From: Pictodentalium vernedei | Taxonomy: Eukaryota; Mollusca; Scaphopoda; Dentaliida; Dentaliidae | NCBI GenBank assembly: GCA_031216915.1 | Contig: CM062296.1 | Location: forward strand, 146,320,840 to 146,384,839 | Length of the DNA stretch: 64,000 bases | Reading direction: 5' to 3' | In this document: positions 44,058 to 55,169 of the stretch, one piece after another | Numbering within the stretch: the stretch's first letter is position 1 | How the letters are laid out: every line of letters starts with the position of its first letter | Notes under the pieces: model-generated | Told to the model about the DNA's origin: nothing | What the model saw: only the letters and a program-made list of their open reading frames with translations | The model's database searches: none | Translations under genes and position numbers: made by a program

Positions 44058-44980
44058 ATGAATTTTAATGCATGGGATGTGTAATAAACACCCCTCGAAA
44101 TATGACTGCGCCATTCCAACTCGTTATATAAAACACCCACCAATTCAAACGCGCATCGCGTTCTGTCGATGGATGCAATTTGTACAATTGTGCAAAAGTG
44201 CTTATATTTTAGATTCTAAATTTCACAAAATATTTTCACAGACGCAACTACAGAGCTCTCTTTAATACTCATTTTTCAAAATTTTCTACGCTGGGCCGAA
44301 CCACGGTCCTCCTGACGGAGCCGCTGATCGTCGATCGCAACTCAGCGAACCTCCCCAATGAAATTCCTATCTACACGCCTGTTATTGGCTATGGCGTTCA
44401 TGCTATCAGGGATCAATTTACCCAACTGCACTTTCTTGAAAGGGCTCGGACAGTTTTTATAACACTTATAGCCGTGACATTAAAAGTCAGGATAACAAAT
44501 AAACAACAAGAGTAAATACTTGGAGAAAACTTTCTTTTTCTCTAAAGTCGAGTAATGCTCTGGAACAATACTCTGTCAAAATTGTCCCTTTTAAAGGAAT
44601 CTAGTTGGCGAAGGACCTATTTTTACGGACCTGGGATAACCCCCCCCCCCCCCCCTCTCCTCCCCCCACACACACACACTAGATCAATCGAGTTAGCTAT
44701 ATCGCTCGTAATCAACATGGCTGAAGTATGCGGGGTGTTTTCCCGGGACAAATAGTTCGCGAACCAAACGTCTCGCCCATCAAACATGGTTGATATTATT
44801 CAACTCGTGAGCCCGATTGCTTATAGTGTGCGGGTATGCGAGGTAACTTTCGACGACTATGCTATTTTTATCGGTTTGTGGTACAGTTGTGCGAATCGGA
44901 CCAATCAAATTGTGCTTCTGACTTTTACAAAATGGTAGCTTCTACAAAAGTAGAGGAATCCACACTTCAGGACTACATTA

Positions 44981-45275
44981 CAGTTAAAACTAGAAGTCCT
45001 GTCATAAAATGCGCACAAATAGCACGTCGATCTGCGCGTTAATCTACGCTTTATGACCATAGTAGGTTATCACATTCTGTATATATGGCCTGTTCACAAG
45101 CAATGTTGTTAACTCGGAGGTCCATTGACAGAAACATTGCTTGTGCTTGCTACGAGTAACCAGGAGAACCTGACGTGCTTTGGATGCCATTCAATATGGC
45201 AATTGCGCGCAATTCATACGCGCAATTAAGGATAGATAAGCGCACAGTTCGTGACAGTACTTCTAAATTTAATTG
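44981..45275. mobile_element. TA-flanked MITE, CAGTTAAAACTA family (third copy)
   Basis: CAGTTAAAACTAGAAGTCCT at the left; degraded right end TTCTAAATTTAATTG; TA flanks. Half of the central palindrome is deleted. Confidence 0.85.
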
Positions 45276-45761
45276 TATATAGACATTTGGCGGAGATGTG
45301 AATGTCTTTTCAACATTAGATCTTTCGTTTTCAAAAAGAAGGCTAAATTGCCGCATCCATGAAGATGTCACGTGCGTGCTGGACAAAACAAAGCCAAACC
45401 AATAGTAACACGCATCCGTTAGTAAACTGTATTTCTAGTATATGAGGGTAAATCGTCTGCCACTCCTTAAAATAATTTTAAACAAGTGGATGTAAAATGG
45501 TATGGAGATATGTTTTGGCTTGAGTACGGCCTGTTTTGAAGGCAGATCGAGAAAGGTCTTCGAATTCTAAAACTCGAGGGCAATCTGCCACGCAAGCAAG
45601 AAAGCAAGGGTCGATTGCTCAGGTGTTCGGTTGGCTTTAGATCTCACCATGACGGAAAAAGTCAAGATTAATATATATGAAGAGTAACTCAAGGAAATTT
45701 CTTCTGTTTCTCTCAGGTCGACTAAAGCATTCGTAGAGCTCAACGCGATCTTTCTCACTTA

Positions 45762-45887
45762 CAGTATAGTCGCCATGGACTGTTCGTAATCCACGCCAGT
45801 AATGTCCGCGCATGCGTTTACCAGGAAATAAAATAGTGAGAATAGTAACCACCCGTGGAAAGTGACCAGTCCACGGTGGTCATACTG
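45762..45887. mobile_element. 220-bp MITE family, internally deleted
   Basis: CAGTATAGTCGCCATGGACTG...GACCAGTCCACGGTGGTCATACTG; about 95 interior bases absent. Confidence 0.8.
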
Positions 45888-46391
45888 TTGGTCATGGTAT
45901 TCCTGGCGTTTTTCGTTTTCTGATAAAACTGGCTCAAATGTTGCCAAATTCAAACATTTCTGACACATTTCTGAAAATTGTTTTAGAGTTTGACTGAAAT
46001 ATTGTACAGTCAGAGCATGATGTTGTACTGAGTTGATGGTATTACCCCCATTAACCCCTAATAGCCACAAAATAAAAATAATGCCTTTTGCCCAAATTTG
46101 ACATGTCCGATTTATCAGATATGAGACCATGTAATAGTAGAATAGAGTCGCGAATGCACGTTTTGATTGTGCCAATTTTGATGGCATGAATTGGAGTACC
46201 GTCTCACTGTCACCAAAATGCGGCGACTTTGCATTCACATTTACCAGTTCGAATGGAAAAATTGGAAAAAATATTGGCATATCTGTGTTTTTAATTGACC
46301 GCGGAACATATTTGCTGTTGTATGTTTTGTTGTAAAGTTTACCCGCAATACCTGTTCTGGTTGCATTTAGATGGATACTGTAAGGGACCAA
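45888..46391 (-). CDS. unrecognised ORF (low confidence)
   Basis: From ATG 46391 a 210-codon frame reads leftward; its last 40 codons run into the MITE at 45762-45887, so any real protein ends in repeat-derived sequence. The upstream 165 residues contain two hydrophobic stretches (ATLFYYYMVSYLI, GIIFILWLLGV). I do not recognise it. It may be a chance frame or a broken exon. Confidence 0.2.
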
Positions 46392-46686
46392 ATGTTGTGT
46401 ACAGATCTATGCAGCAATACTACTGCAAAACATTGCTGTTATACGTTATAATGAAAAGTTTCAAGCTGGGCCGCCATGGTGGCTTGAAGAGTAGTACACC
46501 AAACAATGGGTATTTTTTTTAAGTTTACCAATACTGGCTGCATGGAGGCGAGTATGGTCAGCAACAAGCTCGATTTTGACAATTTTGTAAGTTCAAGTAA
46601 CCATTTTCTCCGACTGACAAACGGGAGAGGTCTGAATCCTTTGTATGGCCGCATTCTGATATCAAAGTGAAACATCTTTGCTGTTA

Positions 46687-46912
46687 CAGTGCAGTCGCCG
46701 TGGACTGGTCGTAATCCACGCGTTGGCAGTAACGTCCACGCATGCGTTTACCGGGAGATAAAAATCATCATCAACAAAATTTTAATTAATTGAGCACCAT
46801 TAATTAAATTTTTGACGATTATACCTATAATTAGTGTTTGAAATCCAATATTATTGCCTCCGTGGTAATATTGCCCACCCATGGAAAATGACCAGTCCAA
46901 GGCGACGTACCG
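46687..46912. mobile_element. 220-bp MITE, CAGT..GTCG family (copy 3)
   Basis: TA|CAGTGCAGTCGCCGTGGACTGG...CCAGTCCAAGGCGACGTACCG|TA, interior as in copy 1. Confidence 0.85.
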
Positions 46913-47286
46913 TATATGTTATTAAGGAAAATATTTAACCTAATCCTGTTTGGTTGGCGGAATAGAAATGCTGCCAAACAATGGTAATTTTAAAGTGTCT
47001 TTCCGTTCAGAATGGACATAGACAGAACGCGATGTGTGTTCGAATCGGTGGGTGTTTTACATAACGAGTTGGAATGGCGTAGTCATATTTCGCGAGAGCC
47101 GTATGTGTTTATTACACAACCCACGCGTTAAAATGCATTTAAATAAACAAATTGTAATTCCGATAATTAAACCCAAAGGTGAAGAGTTTGTTTTGGCTGA
47201 AGCTGTACTGATCGTATGGATCGATAAAAAAATCAAAACAACCTTTTCGGAACCAGTGTTTGTTGAAATTCCTATCGCTGTTTACT

Positions 47287-47372
47287 AACAGTAATAGCCA
47301 CCAAATGGTTAGGCGTGAATGGGCTGGTGCCCATTCGCGCCTAACCACTTGGTGGATATTACTGTTAGTAAA
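47287..47372. repeat. 86-bp near-perfect palindrome
   Basis: CTAACAGTAATAGCCACCAA / TTGGTGGATATTACTGTTAG with the core GCGTGAATGGGCTGGTGCCCATTCGCGC (in parts). Confidence 0.93.
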
Positions 47373-47893
47373 AATAGAAGTACAAATATGTGCAGATTTG
47401 CAAAACAGCTGGGAGAAACGTTTTTAAAAGAAGTTCGAAGCATATCAAGATGTACGAAGATTTACCGAAATAAAGTTGACAAATTTAGATATAATGGGAT
47501 TCACAAAACGAGACGACCACGGGACTGGGTTAATGTTCTGGTTGGAAATGATTGGGTTTTTTAAAAATATTATCTCATTTTTGGCTAATTTGTTTTGTGA
47601 ACGGACTTTATTTTGCTTTGGACGTTTTCATTTTCACACTATGCGACAGACGGTCGATGATTGTGTAACGAAATTTGGAACCTTTTTGAAGCGTAACTAA
47701 ACGGTGCGGTAAAAAAGTTCCGGCTTGTATATGACCCGTTGAATGCAGAATCATTTATATCACAGCGGCGATTCCGTTGAAGGCAAGGGTTTAAAGTTTA
47801 ATGGATGTGTAATAAAATCCTAAAACACATTTCATATCAATATACATCATCACCCGTTGGAAATATTTGCTCTTGTAAGCCATCTTGTAATGT
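47373..47893. other. no recognisable gene
   Basis: Short frames only. Confidence 0.4.
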
Positions 47894-47897
47894 TTAA

Positions 47898-48138
47898 CCC
47901 TTTACACAACGAATCGCCCGCATCCGCCCGCGTAATATGCAAATTCGGCAGCTGAAAAAATATTATTTTTCGAAAAATTTCAACAAAACCATATCATTTA
48001 ACCCCTCTTTGGAAGGAGCTCGTCGAGCTCGTTCCAAAGAGGGGTCACATGATATGGTTTTGTTGAAATTTTTTGAAATAATTTAAAAAATGATATTTAA
48101 AATAATAAATTTTGAAATCGTCTGCGTTGGGTAAAGGG
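47898..48138. mobile_element. piggyBac-like palindromic MITE, subfamily A (best copy)
   Basis: TTAA (47894-47897) CCCTTTACACAACG...CGTTGGGTAAAGGG TTAA (48139-48142); central palindrome CCTCTTTGGAAGGAGCTCG / CGAGCTCGTTCCAAAGAGG. The length equals that of the copy inside the SINE (241 bp). Confidence 0.93.
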
Positions 48139-48330
48139 TTAACACAGTGTCTCTATTGGCTGCACGAAGATAGCTTACTATCAGAAAAAACACATTTTTG
48201 AGACTTTTGTCCATTTAAGTAACCCCTTTCTCCATTGAGAAACGGGAGTGACCAATGCTTGGGGCGGAAGGCCTCTAAAATGGGCAATATAGATATAAAC
48301 AATTGACTAAACTTGACTTTGTCTCCATGT

Positions 48331-48379
48331 TGCGGTCACGATTAGCCATTGTCCAGAAATATGTGACCGTAAACACCAA

Positions 48380-48418
<39 letters not shown>

Positions 48419-48475
48419 ATATATAAATAAATAAATAAATAAAAATAAATATATAAAAAAAATAAATAAACTACG
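48331..48475 (+). mobile_element. SINE tail (5' truncated), tail type 2
   Basis: TGCGGTCACGATTAGCCATTGTCCAG...GTGACCGTAAACACC(AATA)n. It shows the empty-site sequence for the MITE at 20328. Confidence 0.85.
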
Positions 48476-48812
48476 CTTGACAATAGTTTTGTATTTACTT
48501 GATACTCTCATACATATTATTATATCTTTTATGGATAACCACATTTCTATTGGCTGGATCTTATACACCTGACTGGAACTCAAAAATCCATGTACACCGG
48601 TTTTCCAGTGAATATCAACTTTCTAAATATAGCTTTTGGAAATCCCCTGTCAAGTTCTATTTCAATCGACGTAATCTCTATAAGATTGTTTATTTTTATG
48701 TTATTCTGCAGATAATAAGCATTTTATTGTTTAAAGTATCTCTAGCTGATATAATTGAACTTTTATTGACAAACAGAAGATTGTTTTTTTGAGGATGATG
48801 TATATAATAAAA
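48476..48812 (+). other. unrecognised hydrophobic ORF
   Basis: 48499-48792 is a 97-codon frame with an N-terminal hydrophobic stretch (ILLYLLWITTFLLAG) and another near the C-terminus (YFYVILQIISILLF). In T-rich DNA such frames arise by chance; no family recognised. Confidence 0.25.
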
Positions 48813-48926
48813 AGTTATGGACTGTTTTGGTGGTAAATATGATGTGGTATGCTAACTCCTCGGTCAATATAAATCTGTTTAGATTCATATCACATCATAT
48901 TCACCACCACAAAAGTTCATAATTGT
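48813..48926. repeat. hairpin
   Basis: AAAGTTATGGACTGTTTTGGTGGTAAATATGATGTG (in parts) pairs with CACATCATATTCACCACCAC...GTTCATAA. Confidence 0.8.
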
Positions 48927-50389
48927 ATAATATTAACTCATTGGAAATAAGCAGATAGACATATTACGGCAAGGCAAGTGCGAAGTTATACAACACGATC
49001 GTTCGCCCATCGGTCTCCCATTTATTTTAGTTTAACCTTTTCCCGGTACGCCTCATTTTTATCGTTACCAAGAAAATTTGACATTTCTCTTCCTTTCAAA
49101 ATCTTTGAAGTGTTCTGTTCATTTATGATTTAATATATCGGCGCGAAGTTCTTGTGAACTGCATGTATACACATATATTTAAGGAACACGAACATTGCTA
49201 AGCATCAAAGCACAAAATAATTTATTATTTATTTATTCTATTCTGTGACATGTGTGGTCCACTTTGTCTAACAAACTTCAAGGTAATTTATGCAATGTCG
49301 ACAAAAGCAAGCTAACACATGTAACACTGATAACGTGGACACGTAGTCTTGATCTTTTCAATTGAAGGCATTATATGTGGCCAATAAAGTGAAATTGGAC
49401 GTGAGCTCTTGCCTAACTTTCTACTTCCTTTCCTTAACATTCAACCAGTTGGACTTTACTTTCAGGTTCTGTTGGAAACTTCTCACGAATTCGGATGTAA
49501 GAAAATTTGCTTTTCATATTCTAAACTATAACATCGTCAAATAAATTCACACACCATTCTGCTCTCGGGCACTTTTCTACTAACTCGGTACAGTGGAGGT
49601 GTTCTTGAGTTTTTCTAAACATAGACTGTGAAGCCCCACCCCTCCCCGTTCACCACACACACAGGAACACTCTGACTTACCCTCACATACACATCCTCCC
49701 TCACCCCATGTCTCTATGTTCTGTATTGCCATACACACTCAGCAGATAAACGTATTCAATGATGATTTACAAGTTCGGAAGCAGACAATTATGTGTCAAG
49801 TACGTTGGTGTACCTCGTCTCCACAATACTGGTCATGCTATTCGTATTATGGCAGACTGACATTACCTCCCTTCAAATTGCAATGTGCTTTTAAACGAAA
49901 CCTTCTGGTGGCTTCTGGGCCAAAAGCCATCAGGAGGCTTCATTTGAAAGCGCAATTCACATTTTTATCTGGGTGAAGCCCGCCTCCCCACACCGAAAAA
50001 ACTCAAGCCTCCTATTACTGAACGTGCCTTAGGAACTGTCACAGATGTCTACGCTATCTAAATGTAATTCTATGGTGCTGTTAAACAAAAGGCCACTTGA
50101 GGACTGTCACACTTCCGTACCAGGGAGCCGTTCTTTTGTTGCCTATTTTGGTAGCTCTTGGGGTTGGGGTAACAGGTATCTATTGGACACTAAAAAAAAC
50201 CGTTCACCTGAACTCTTGTCGCTCACCCAACATTTTGTTCGAACTTTTTACCATGCAAACTTAATTTCAATTTGTACAGGCCTAAAATAGAATTTGTGTA
50301 CCTTCTTATATTAATATTTATCACATAATCATCATTAAATAGCTCATAACGGAATTATCGTTCGAAACAGCATGTATGATCCTATATGT
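48927..50389. other. no recognisable gene; one hairpin
   Basis: 49878-49957 is an inverted repeat (AATGTGCTTTTAAACGAA...CTTCTGGTGGC / GCCATCAGGAGGC...). Frames at 49716-49976 and 50045-50290 show no domain. Confidence 0.4.
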
Positions 50390-51215
50390 CATTAACTGTT
50401 ACCTAATAGGATCAGCAGGTGACATTTGCAAAAAATATTGCCCGAATAACAAATAAAAGAAATTGTTTGCCACGAAAACAGTCTTGCGATTTTTAAAATG
50501 GGAGACGCACTGTATACTACTCAACTAACATTTGAAGTGAAGCGCGCTATTATTGAGCCTCGGCATAATTCATGATGTATTGTTCACATATGCGTGCACA
50601 CAATGTATTATTTGACCTATTTCTGATATATACGCATACCAGATAATCATCACACAATAGGTGAAAAGAGTCGCTTTCGGCAGTGTAGGTGTTAATCCTG
50701 TGAACCCGAGAGGCCGCTTTTCCGGCCCAAGGACATGATGCGTCATAAATTCATTAAGTAGGGTGGGTGCTAATTGAATGTGCGGGGAAGACCAATTAAT
50801 ATTTTCAACGAGCAGCCCCGAGGCTGCATGTTGAAAATATTAATTAGTCTACCCCAAAATAATGAATATGGACTCTTCAAACTGCTGCCATTGTACTTAC
50901 ATGGAAGATACCACCAGAGTTTAAAGGGTCAGCTGTTTACCTAATACGCTCAGCAGGCGGCGACACTTGCAAACACATCATCTGAAAAACCAATACAAGG
51001 CGTGTTTTTGGGCTGAAACAGTCTTGCGATTTTCAAAATGTAAGACGCGCTCAAAACTGCTTGCTAACATTTGTGAAGCGCGCTATTGGTGAGTCTCGAT
51101 GAGATCGTTCCAATGAGGGGTCTGATGACAAAATTTATTGGATTTTTTTAAATCCTACTGAACAATTTGGATATTACGCGGCGGCTGAACCGATTCGATA
51201 AACAAGGGATAATCG
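50390..51215. repeat. duplicated ~170-bp repeat flanking a piggyBac-like hairpin
   Basis: 50390-50570 and 50935-51105 share CTGTTACCTAATA.G.TCAGCAGG, CAGTCTTGCGATTTT.AAAATG and GAAGCGCGCTATT. Between them is the hairpin 50700-50930 (ATTAATATTTTCAACG...GCAGCC / GGCTGCATGTTGAAAATATT). 51105-51215 carries a subfamily-A-like half (GAGATCGTTCCAATGAGGGG). Confidence 0.65.
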
Positions 51216-51401
51216 CTCGGTAGAAGCGAGGCGCGCTGTTGTCTATCCGCAAAATGTAAAAATTGCAGGTGCTGTGGGGCGCAAGAGCAGCAGCTCGCCT
51301 AAGAATCGAAAGACTGCACGAAAATATGTCTTATGCCCCTTCACTGGAAAGAGCTCGTCGTTTAATCTTATAGAGATAAGGATGAATAACTGGGACGAAA
51401 T

Positions 51402-51795
51402 TGTCGCAAAGCATAACTTTGGGAAAATTAGCTCAGTAAAAATGCTTGTCGGCTTTCAATATTTATTTACACTGGATGGCGGAATCCTGCCGCAGTCCGT
51501 TCAAAGTCGGCATCCAGACTACTGCATTCCAAAAACATAATACAATATATACAGAACAGTTACTCGTAACAACGGTTTCTAGTAAACACTTATAGACCGA
51601 GACACTAATTAACCCCTTTTAAAATACATGATTAACCAAACAGCGTGTGCCGTTATGCAAATGGGCTAATCAGAGATTATCAGCTCATGTAACTCTTACA
51701 TTGGACCACAAAACAAACCCAAAACAATTAGCAATATATTTCCTTCAATCATTTAAAAAAATATAATTATTCATCTAAAAAAGGAGCCTATAATA
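51402..51795 (-). repeat. LTR (3' side in element sense)
   Basis: TGTCGCAAAGCATAACTTTG ... GGAGCCTATAATA (plus-strand reading); the final CA has become TA. Confidence 0.85.
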
Positions 51796-51988
51796 GCATA
51801 CCCTGACTGAAACATCTTTGGTCCCCCAAAGAGAACTCAAAATAAAATTATAAACCAGCGTCCGCTCTTTGAATAAGTTAACACGGTCAAGTCCTTTTCA
51901 GCCCGAAACTCGAAATTGCTAAAATAAAAAGTTTGGTAAAACGAAATTTATTCAATACTGAGAAGTACTTGAGGAGCTGAAATATTGT

Positions 51989-52672
51989 TCAATGTCCGAG
52001 AAAGAAAATCTCATATTTGTCCACAATTTCTTGTGGCACTAATTCTAAAGGCACCTTTTGATCCCGGGAACCATCATAATAATCACAACAAACCAAAAGT
52101 TCTCCTCGTTCTCGGTATCCATACACAAAATTTTGAATTTGACTAGTGTCCTGTGTGAAGTCTACACGGAAGTTTCTATTTTGCTGCCGAGACCGTTGTC
52201 GTTTATAACTTTGTACCTTTTGTTGCCAAGCTCCGGCACGATCATAATTTTCTCTTTGTTGGTTTACCTTGTTTGCTAAAAGGAATTTAACACCGTGATC
52301 ATTATTGTCATGCTTCTTCAGTGAATTGGGCAGTGAACTTGGACCAGGTATTCTATGTTTGTTTTCTTTAATATACTGACGTGCCGCGTAATCCAAATCT
52401 TCATCATGAACACAGGAATTTTTGCTTGGTGGAAGGTCCCTCCATTTTATTACATATTCAAGTCCAAAATCGACAGTCATGCAATATCGTTCCACCTTCT
52501 CCGTCACTCTTTTAGGCGCAGTACAATGTTTTATGCTGTTATCGAGAAATGCAATTTTGGGCTCTTCTGGGTTGGTTTGGGTGGAAATTAGTTGCCAATT
52601 GTGGCACACATTGAACAGATGTATTTGCGTGTTCAGGTTGAACCGTTGTGCCGCAATCAGTTTTTGATACAT
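51989..52672 (-). CDS. chromodomain protein of the LTR element
   Basis: 227 codons on the minus strand. Residues about 58-95 look like a chromodomain: KRVTEKVERYCMTVDFG, then LEYVIKWRDLPPSKNSCVHD, then DLDYAARQYIKEN; the IKWRDLP core resembles the YLVKWKGLP-type motif that binds methylated histone tails (one aromatic position is changed: NSC where W is usual). About 70 basic residues follow, then a C-terminal segment (YGYRERGELLVCCDYYDG, KVPLELVPQEIVDKYE) that faintly resembles a chromo-shadow domain. Chromodomains normally sit at the very end of integrases; here more than 110 residues follow and no integrase is present. A second small minus-strand frame (53000-52830, MENLIPSNVQNMLRTLD) may be a gag remnant. 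Function could be targeting to heterochromatin (inference). Confidence 0.5.
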   Translation of the reverse strand: MYQKLIAAQRFNLNTQIHLFNVCHNWQLISTQTNPEEPKIAFLDNSIKHCTAPKRVTEKVERYCMTVDFGLEYVIKWRDLPPSKNSCVHDEDLDYAARQYIKENKHRIPGPSSLPNSLKKHDNNDHGVKFLLANKVNQQRENYDRAGAWQQKVQSYKRQRSRQQNRNFRVDFTQDTSQIQNFVYGYRERGELLVCCDYYDGSRDQKVPLELVPQEIVDKYEIFFLGH

Positions 52673-53081
52673 AAAAGGTTTGTATACTCACATGTTCTGT
52701 TCTTTTTTCCTCCGTTTTCGAAACTAAATTACACAATTCCGAATGTTTAACTTTGCTGTCAAAAAAGTGGCATTTTCCCGTTGTTTCCTTTCAATGAATT
52801 CATCCAAACGTTTCCTGTGTCTACACAAATTTGAGTTTGATTTGAATTTTCTGAAATGATCCGATGCTTTCCTCCAAGTTAACGTCAGGCGGATTTCGTA
52901 AGCTTCTATCTGTAGTCCCCGTGATAGATGAAGTTGGTCCAGGTTTAGTGTCTAGTGTCCGTAACATGTTTTGAACATTAGAAGGAATTAAGTTTTCCAT
53001 GTTGATTATCTTTAGAAAAGTGTCTTTTTTCCACGATCGCGAGTGAGCTTAAAAGTCACTCTGCCCGGATTCTCCGCCAAA

Positions 53082-53482
53082 TGTCGTAAAGCGTAACTTT
53101 GGGAAAATTAGCTCGGTAAAAACGCTTGTCAGCTTTCAATATTTATTTACACTGGATGGCGGAATCCTGCCGTTGTCCGTTCACAGTCGGCATCCAGACT
53201 ACTGCATTCCAAAAATAATACAATATATACAGAACAGTTACTAGTAACAACGGTTACTAGTAAACACTTTCATCCGAGACAATAATTAACCCCCTTTAAA
53301 ATGCATGATTAACCAAGCAGCGTGTGCCGTTATGCAAATGGGCTAATCAGGGATTATCAGCTTATGTAACTCTTACATTGGACCACTAAACAAACCCAAA
53401 ACAATCAGAAATATGTTTCCTTCAGTCATTTAAAAAAAATATAATTATTCATCTAAAAAAACTAAAAAAGGAGCCTATAACA
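53082..53482 (-). repeat. LTR (5' side in element sense)
   Basis: TGTCGTAAAGCGTAACTTTG ... GGAGCCTATAACA; has an extra ACTAAAAA near the end compared with the other LTR. Confidence 0.85.
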
Positions 53483-53918
53483 AAATCGTCGAATTTTGAG
53501 TTTGAAAATGTAGAGTAAAAGAGGAATAAGACATAACTTGGGGAACATATTCGCCTATTGAAAATTATGCGCATGCTCTCTTGTTAGCAGTCATGTGTGT
53601 GAAGTTTCCTTCGATATTGATTCAATAATGTAGAAGGAGTGGTGCAAAGAAGACGTAAGGACGGACAGTACAACGGTACGACGTGCGTATGGAGTGACAA
53701 TATAGCTCTCAGGTCTTCGAAATGTGGGATGTATTCTCTCTATGTCCGTCCGTCCGTCCGTCCGTCCGTCCGTCCGTGCAGAAAATGTAGAAAACAGTAA
53801 TCGGAAAATGTTGAATTGCTGGAAGGTGTATTCCCGTATGACCCCTTTCGTGGTAATTTGAAATGTCTCAACATTATTTCTTTTCAGGTGGAAGTTTGTG
53901 ATATCCAACAGTACAATT
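53483..53918 (+). other. upstream region of the GT31 gene with (CCGT)n and a splice acceptor
   Basis: 53747-53777 is (GTCC)n. ATTATTTCTTTTCAG ending at 53887 is a good 3' splice site 31 bases before the first ATG of the GT31 frame, so a 5' untranslated exon probably lies further left. Confidence 0.5.
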
Positions 53919-55169
53919 ATGCGGTGGATGAAAATACACCCGAGGACGATTTTGTCATTGCTTCTGATGTCGGTGTTGTGTATGACTGTAATAATGATTG
54001 AACTGTCACAGAGGACCGACATAACGACGGTGAAATTGTCACAAAACTCGGCACTAGGTTCACGTTCAAATAAGAAAGACACACAAACTTCAACTGATAC
54101 TGTGCCAAAGAAAAGCAGAAAAAACAATCCTCACATTCGAGATGAACTCGTAGACGAGACTGTACTGCGAGGGTTGGTGGAAAAGAAGAGCGATTTGGAA
54201 AAATTAAAACCCACCTCAAGACTAAGTGAAACTTCTTCGGTTGCAAACATGAATCATCTTCAGGATGCGATCGACAAAAATAAAGTCACCCAGGTAAGAT
54301 CGCACTCAAATCATTCAGCGTTGAATAAAACCATTAGACCAGATACATGCAATGGATGCTTTCAGCATGGTTATAAACTAATAATAGAGAACAGTGTATG
54401 TGAAGAAGGGAAAGACAAATCGGAAGTGAGGTTTATAATTCTTATATTTTCAAAACTTAATTCTATTAAAAGAAGGACGGCAATTAGGGAAACATGGGCA
54501 TCGTATTCCAAAAACAACACAGGAAGCATAAGGTATGCGTTTCTGTTTGGAGACCAGGGCAACTCTAAAAACAACCAGAAGTTACTAGATGAAAATCTTG
54601 TTTATCAGGACATCCTACAAGAGGATTTTGTTGACAGTTATCAGAACTTAACTTTAAAGTCTATGATGGCTTTCAAGTGGGCAAGTGAATATTGCTCCAA
54701 AGCTGAATACTTCATGAAGACAGATGACGATACTTGGATTAATATGCCTCGATTAATGACTTTGTTGCCTCACGCCAATCTGTCCAACTCAATGATTGGT
54801 ATGTGTGCGTACTATAATACCGGCCCAATTCGCGATAAAAAATACACAAAATGGTATATACCAGTCGAGAGATATCCACACAATGTTTATCCTCAATATT
54901 GTGCTGGATCGGGGTACGTCACGAGTGTTGACGTGGCAACAAAGGTGTTCGCCATATCTAAGGACATACCATTCTTTGAAATGGAAGATGTATACGTTGG
55001 ACTTTGTTTACACACTATTGGAATTCGGCGGAGACATGTTCCAGGATTTGAAAGTTATCATATTAAATACAAAAAATGTTTGTATAACTCAGACAAAATG
55101 TACACAAACCATTATATGACGCCAGAGCTAATGTATCGTGCTTGGAATGAAAACTGCCGGTCTCATTGA
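53919..55169 (+). CDS. beta-1,3-galactosyltransferase-like enzyme (GT31)
   Basis: 416 codons without interruption from the first ATG (MRWMKIHPRT). Residues 11-29 are hydrophobic (ILSLLLMSVLCMTVIMI): a type II signal anchor for the Golgi. A Lys/Asn-rich stem follows to about residue 160. The catalytic domain has the GT31 motifs in order: FIILIFSKL, RRTAIRETWASY (~185), EDFVDSYQNLTLKSMMAFKW, KTDDDTWIN (~267, the DxD metal/UDP-sugar site), CAGSGYVTS and EMEDVYVGLCL (~355). These enzymes transfer Gal or GlcNAc from UDP-sugar in beta-1,3 linkage; the exact donor cannot be told. Length is usual for the family. The whole coding part is in one exon, preceded by a splice acceptor at 53887. It is the only intact-looking host gene in the window. 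Confidence 0.88.
   Translation: MRWMKIHPRTILSLLLMSVLCMTVIMIELSQRTDITTVKLSQNSALGSRSNKKDTQTSTDTVPKKSRKNNPHIRDELVDETVLRGLVEKKSDLEKLKPTSRLSETSSVANMNHLQDAIDKNKVTQVRSHSNHSALNKTIRPDTCNGCFQHGYKLIIENSVCEEGKDKSEVRFIILIFSKLNSIKRRTAIRETWASYSKNNTGSIRYAFLFGDQGNSKNNQKLLDENLVYQDILQEDFVDSYQNLTLKSMMAFKWASEYCSKAEYFMKTDDDTWINMPRLMTLLPHANLSNSMIGMCAYYNTGPIRDKKYTKWYIPVERYPHNVYPQYCAGSGYVTSVDVATKVFAISKDIPFFEMEDVYVGLCLHTIGIRRRHVPGFESYHIKYKKCLYNSDKMYTNHYMTPELMYRAWNENCRSH

Larger units (their letters stand above)
44068..47130. repeat. pair of ~100-bp inverted repeats 3 kb apart
   Basis: 44068-44172 (TGTGTAATAAACACCCC, CGCCATTCCAACTCGTTATA, CGCATCGCGTTCTGTC) is inverted at 47022-47130 (GACAGAACGCGATGTGTG, AACGAGTTGGAATGGCG, GTGTTTATTACACA). 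Between them lie two MITEs and unrecognised sequence. Could be the ends of a 3-kb element or two solo repeats. Confidence 0.6.
51402..53482 (-). mobile_element. short LTR retroelement with chromodomain ORF
   Basis: Two direct repeats of ~394 and ~401 bp (51402-51795, 53082-53482) with TG...CA-type ends and AAAT on both outer sides (51398-51401, 53483-53486). Next to the right repeat, on the minus strand, stands TGGCGGAGAATCCGGGC, which has the TGG start of a tRNA primer-binding site. The inside is only 1286 bp, with no RT, RNase H or integrase, so the element depends on others. The LTRs differ at roughly 25 sites by eye, about 94 percent identity. Confidence 0.8.

Noticed and set aside
51274..51540. 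88-codon frame crossing the LTR boundary
   Set aside because: Half of it is LTR sequence and the rest is an old MITE half.
53591..54127. 178-codon minus-strand frame beside the GT31 gene
   Set aside because: It is antisense to the 5' part of the GT31 coding frame and to a (CCGT)n repeat.
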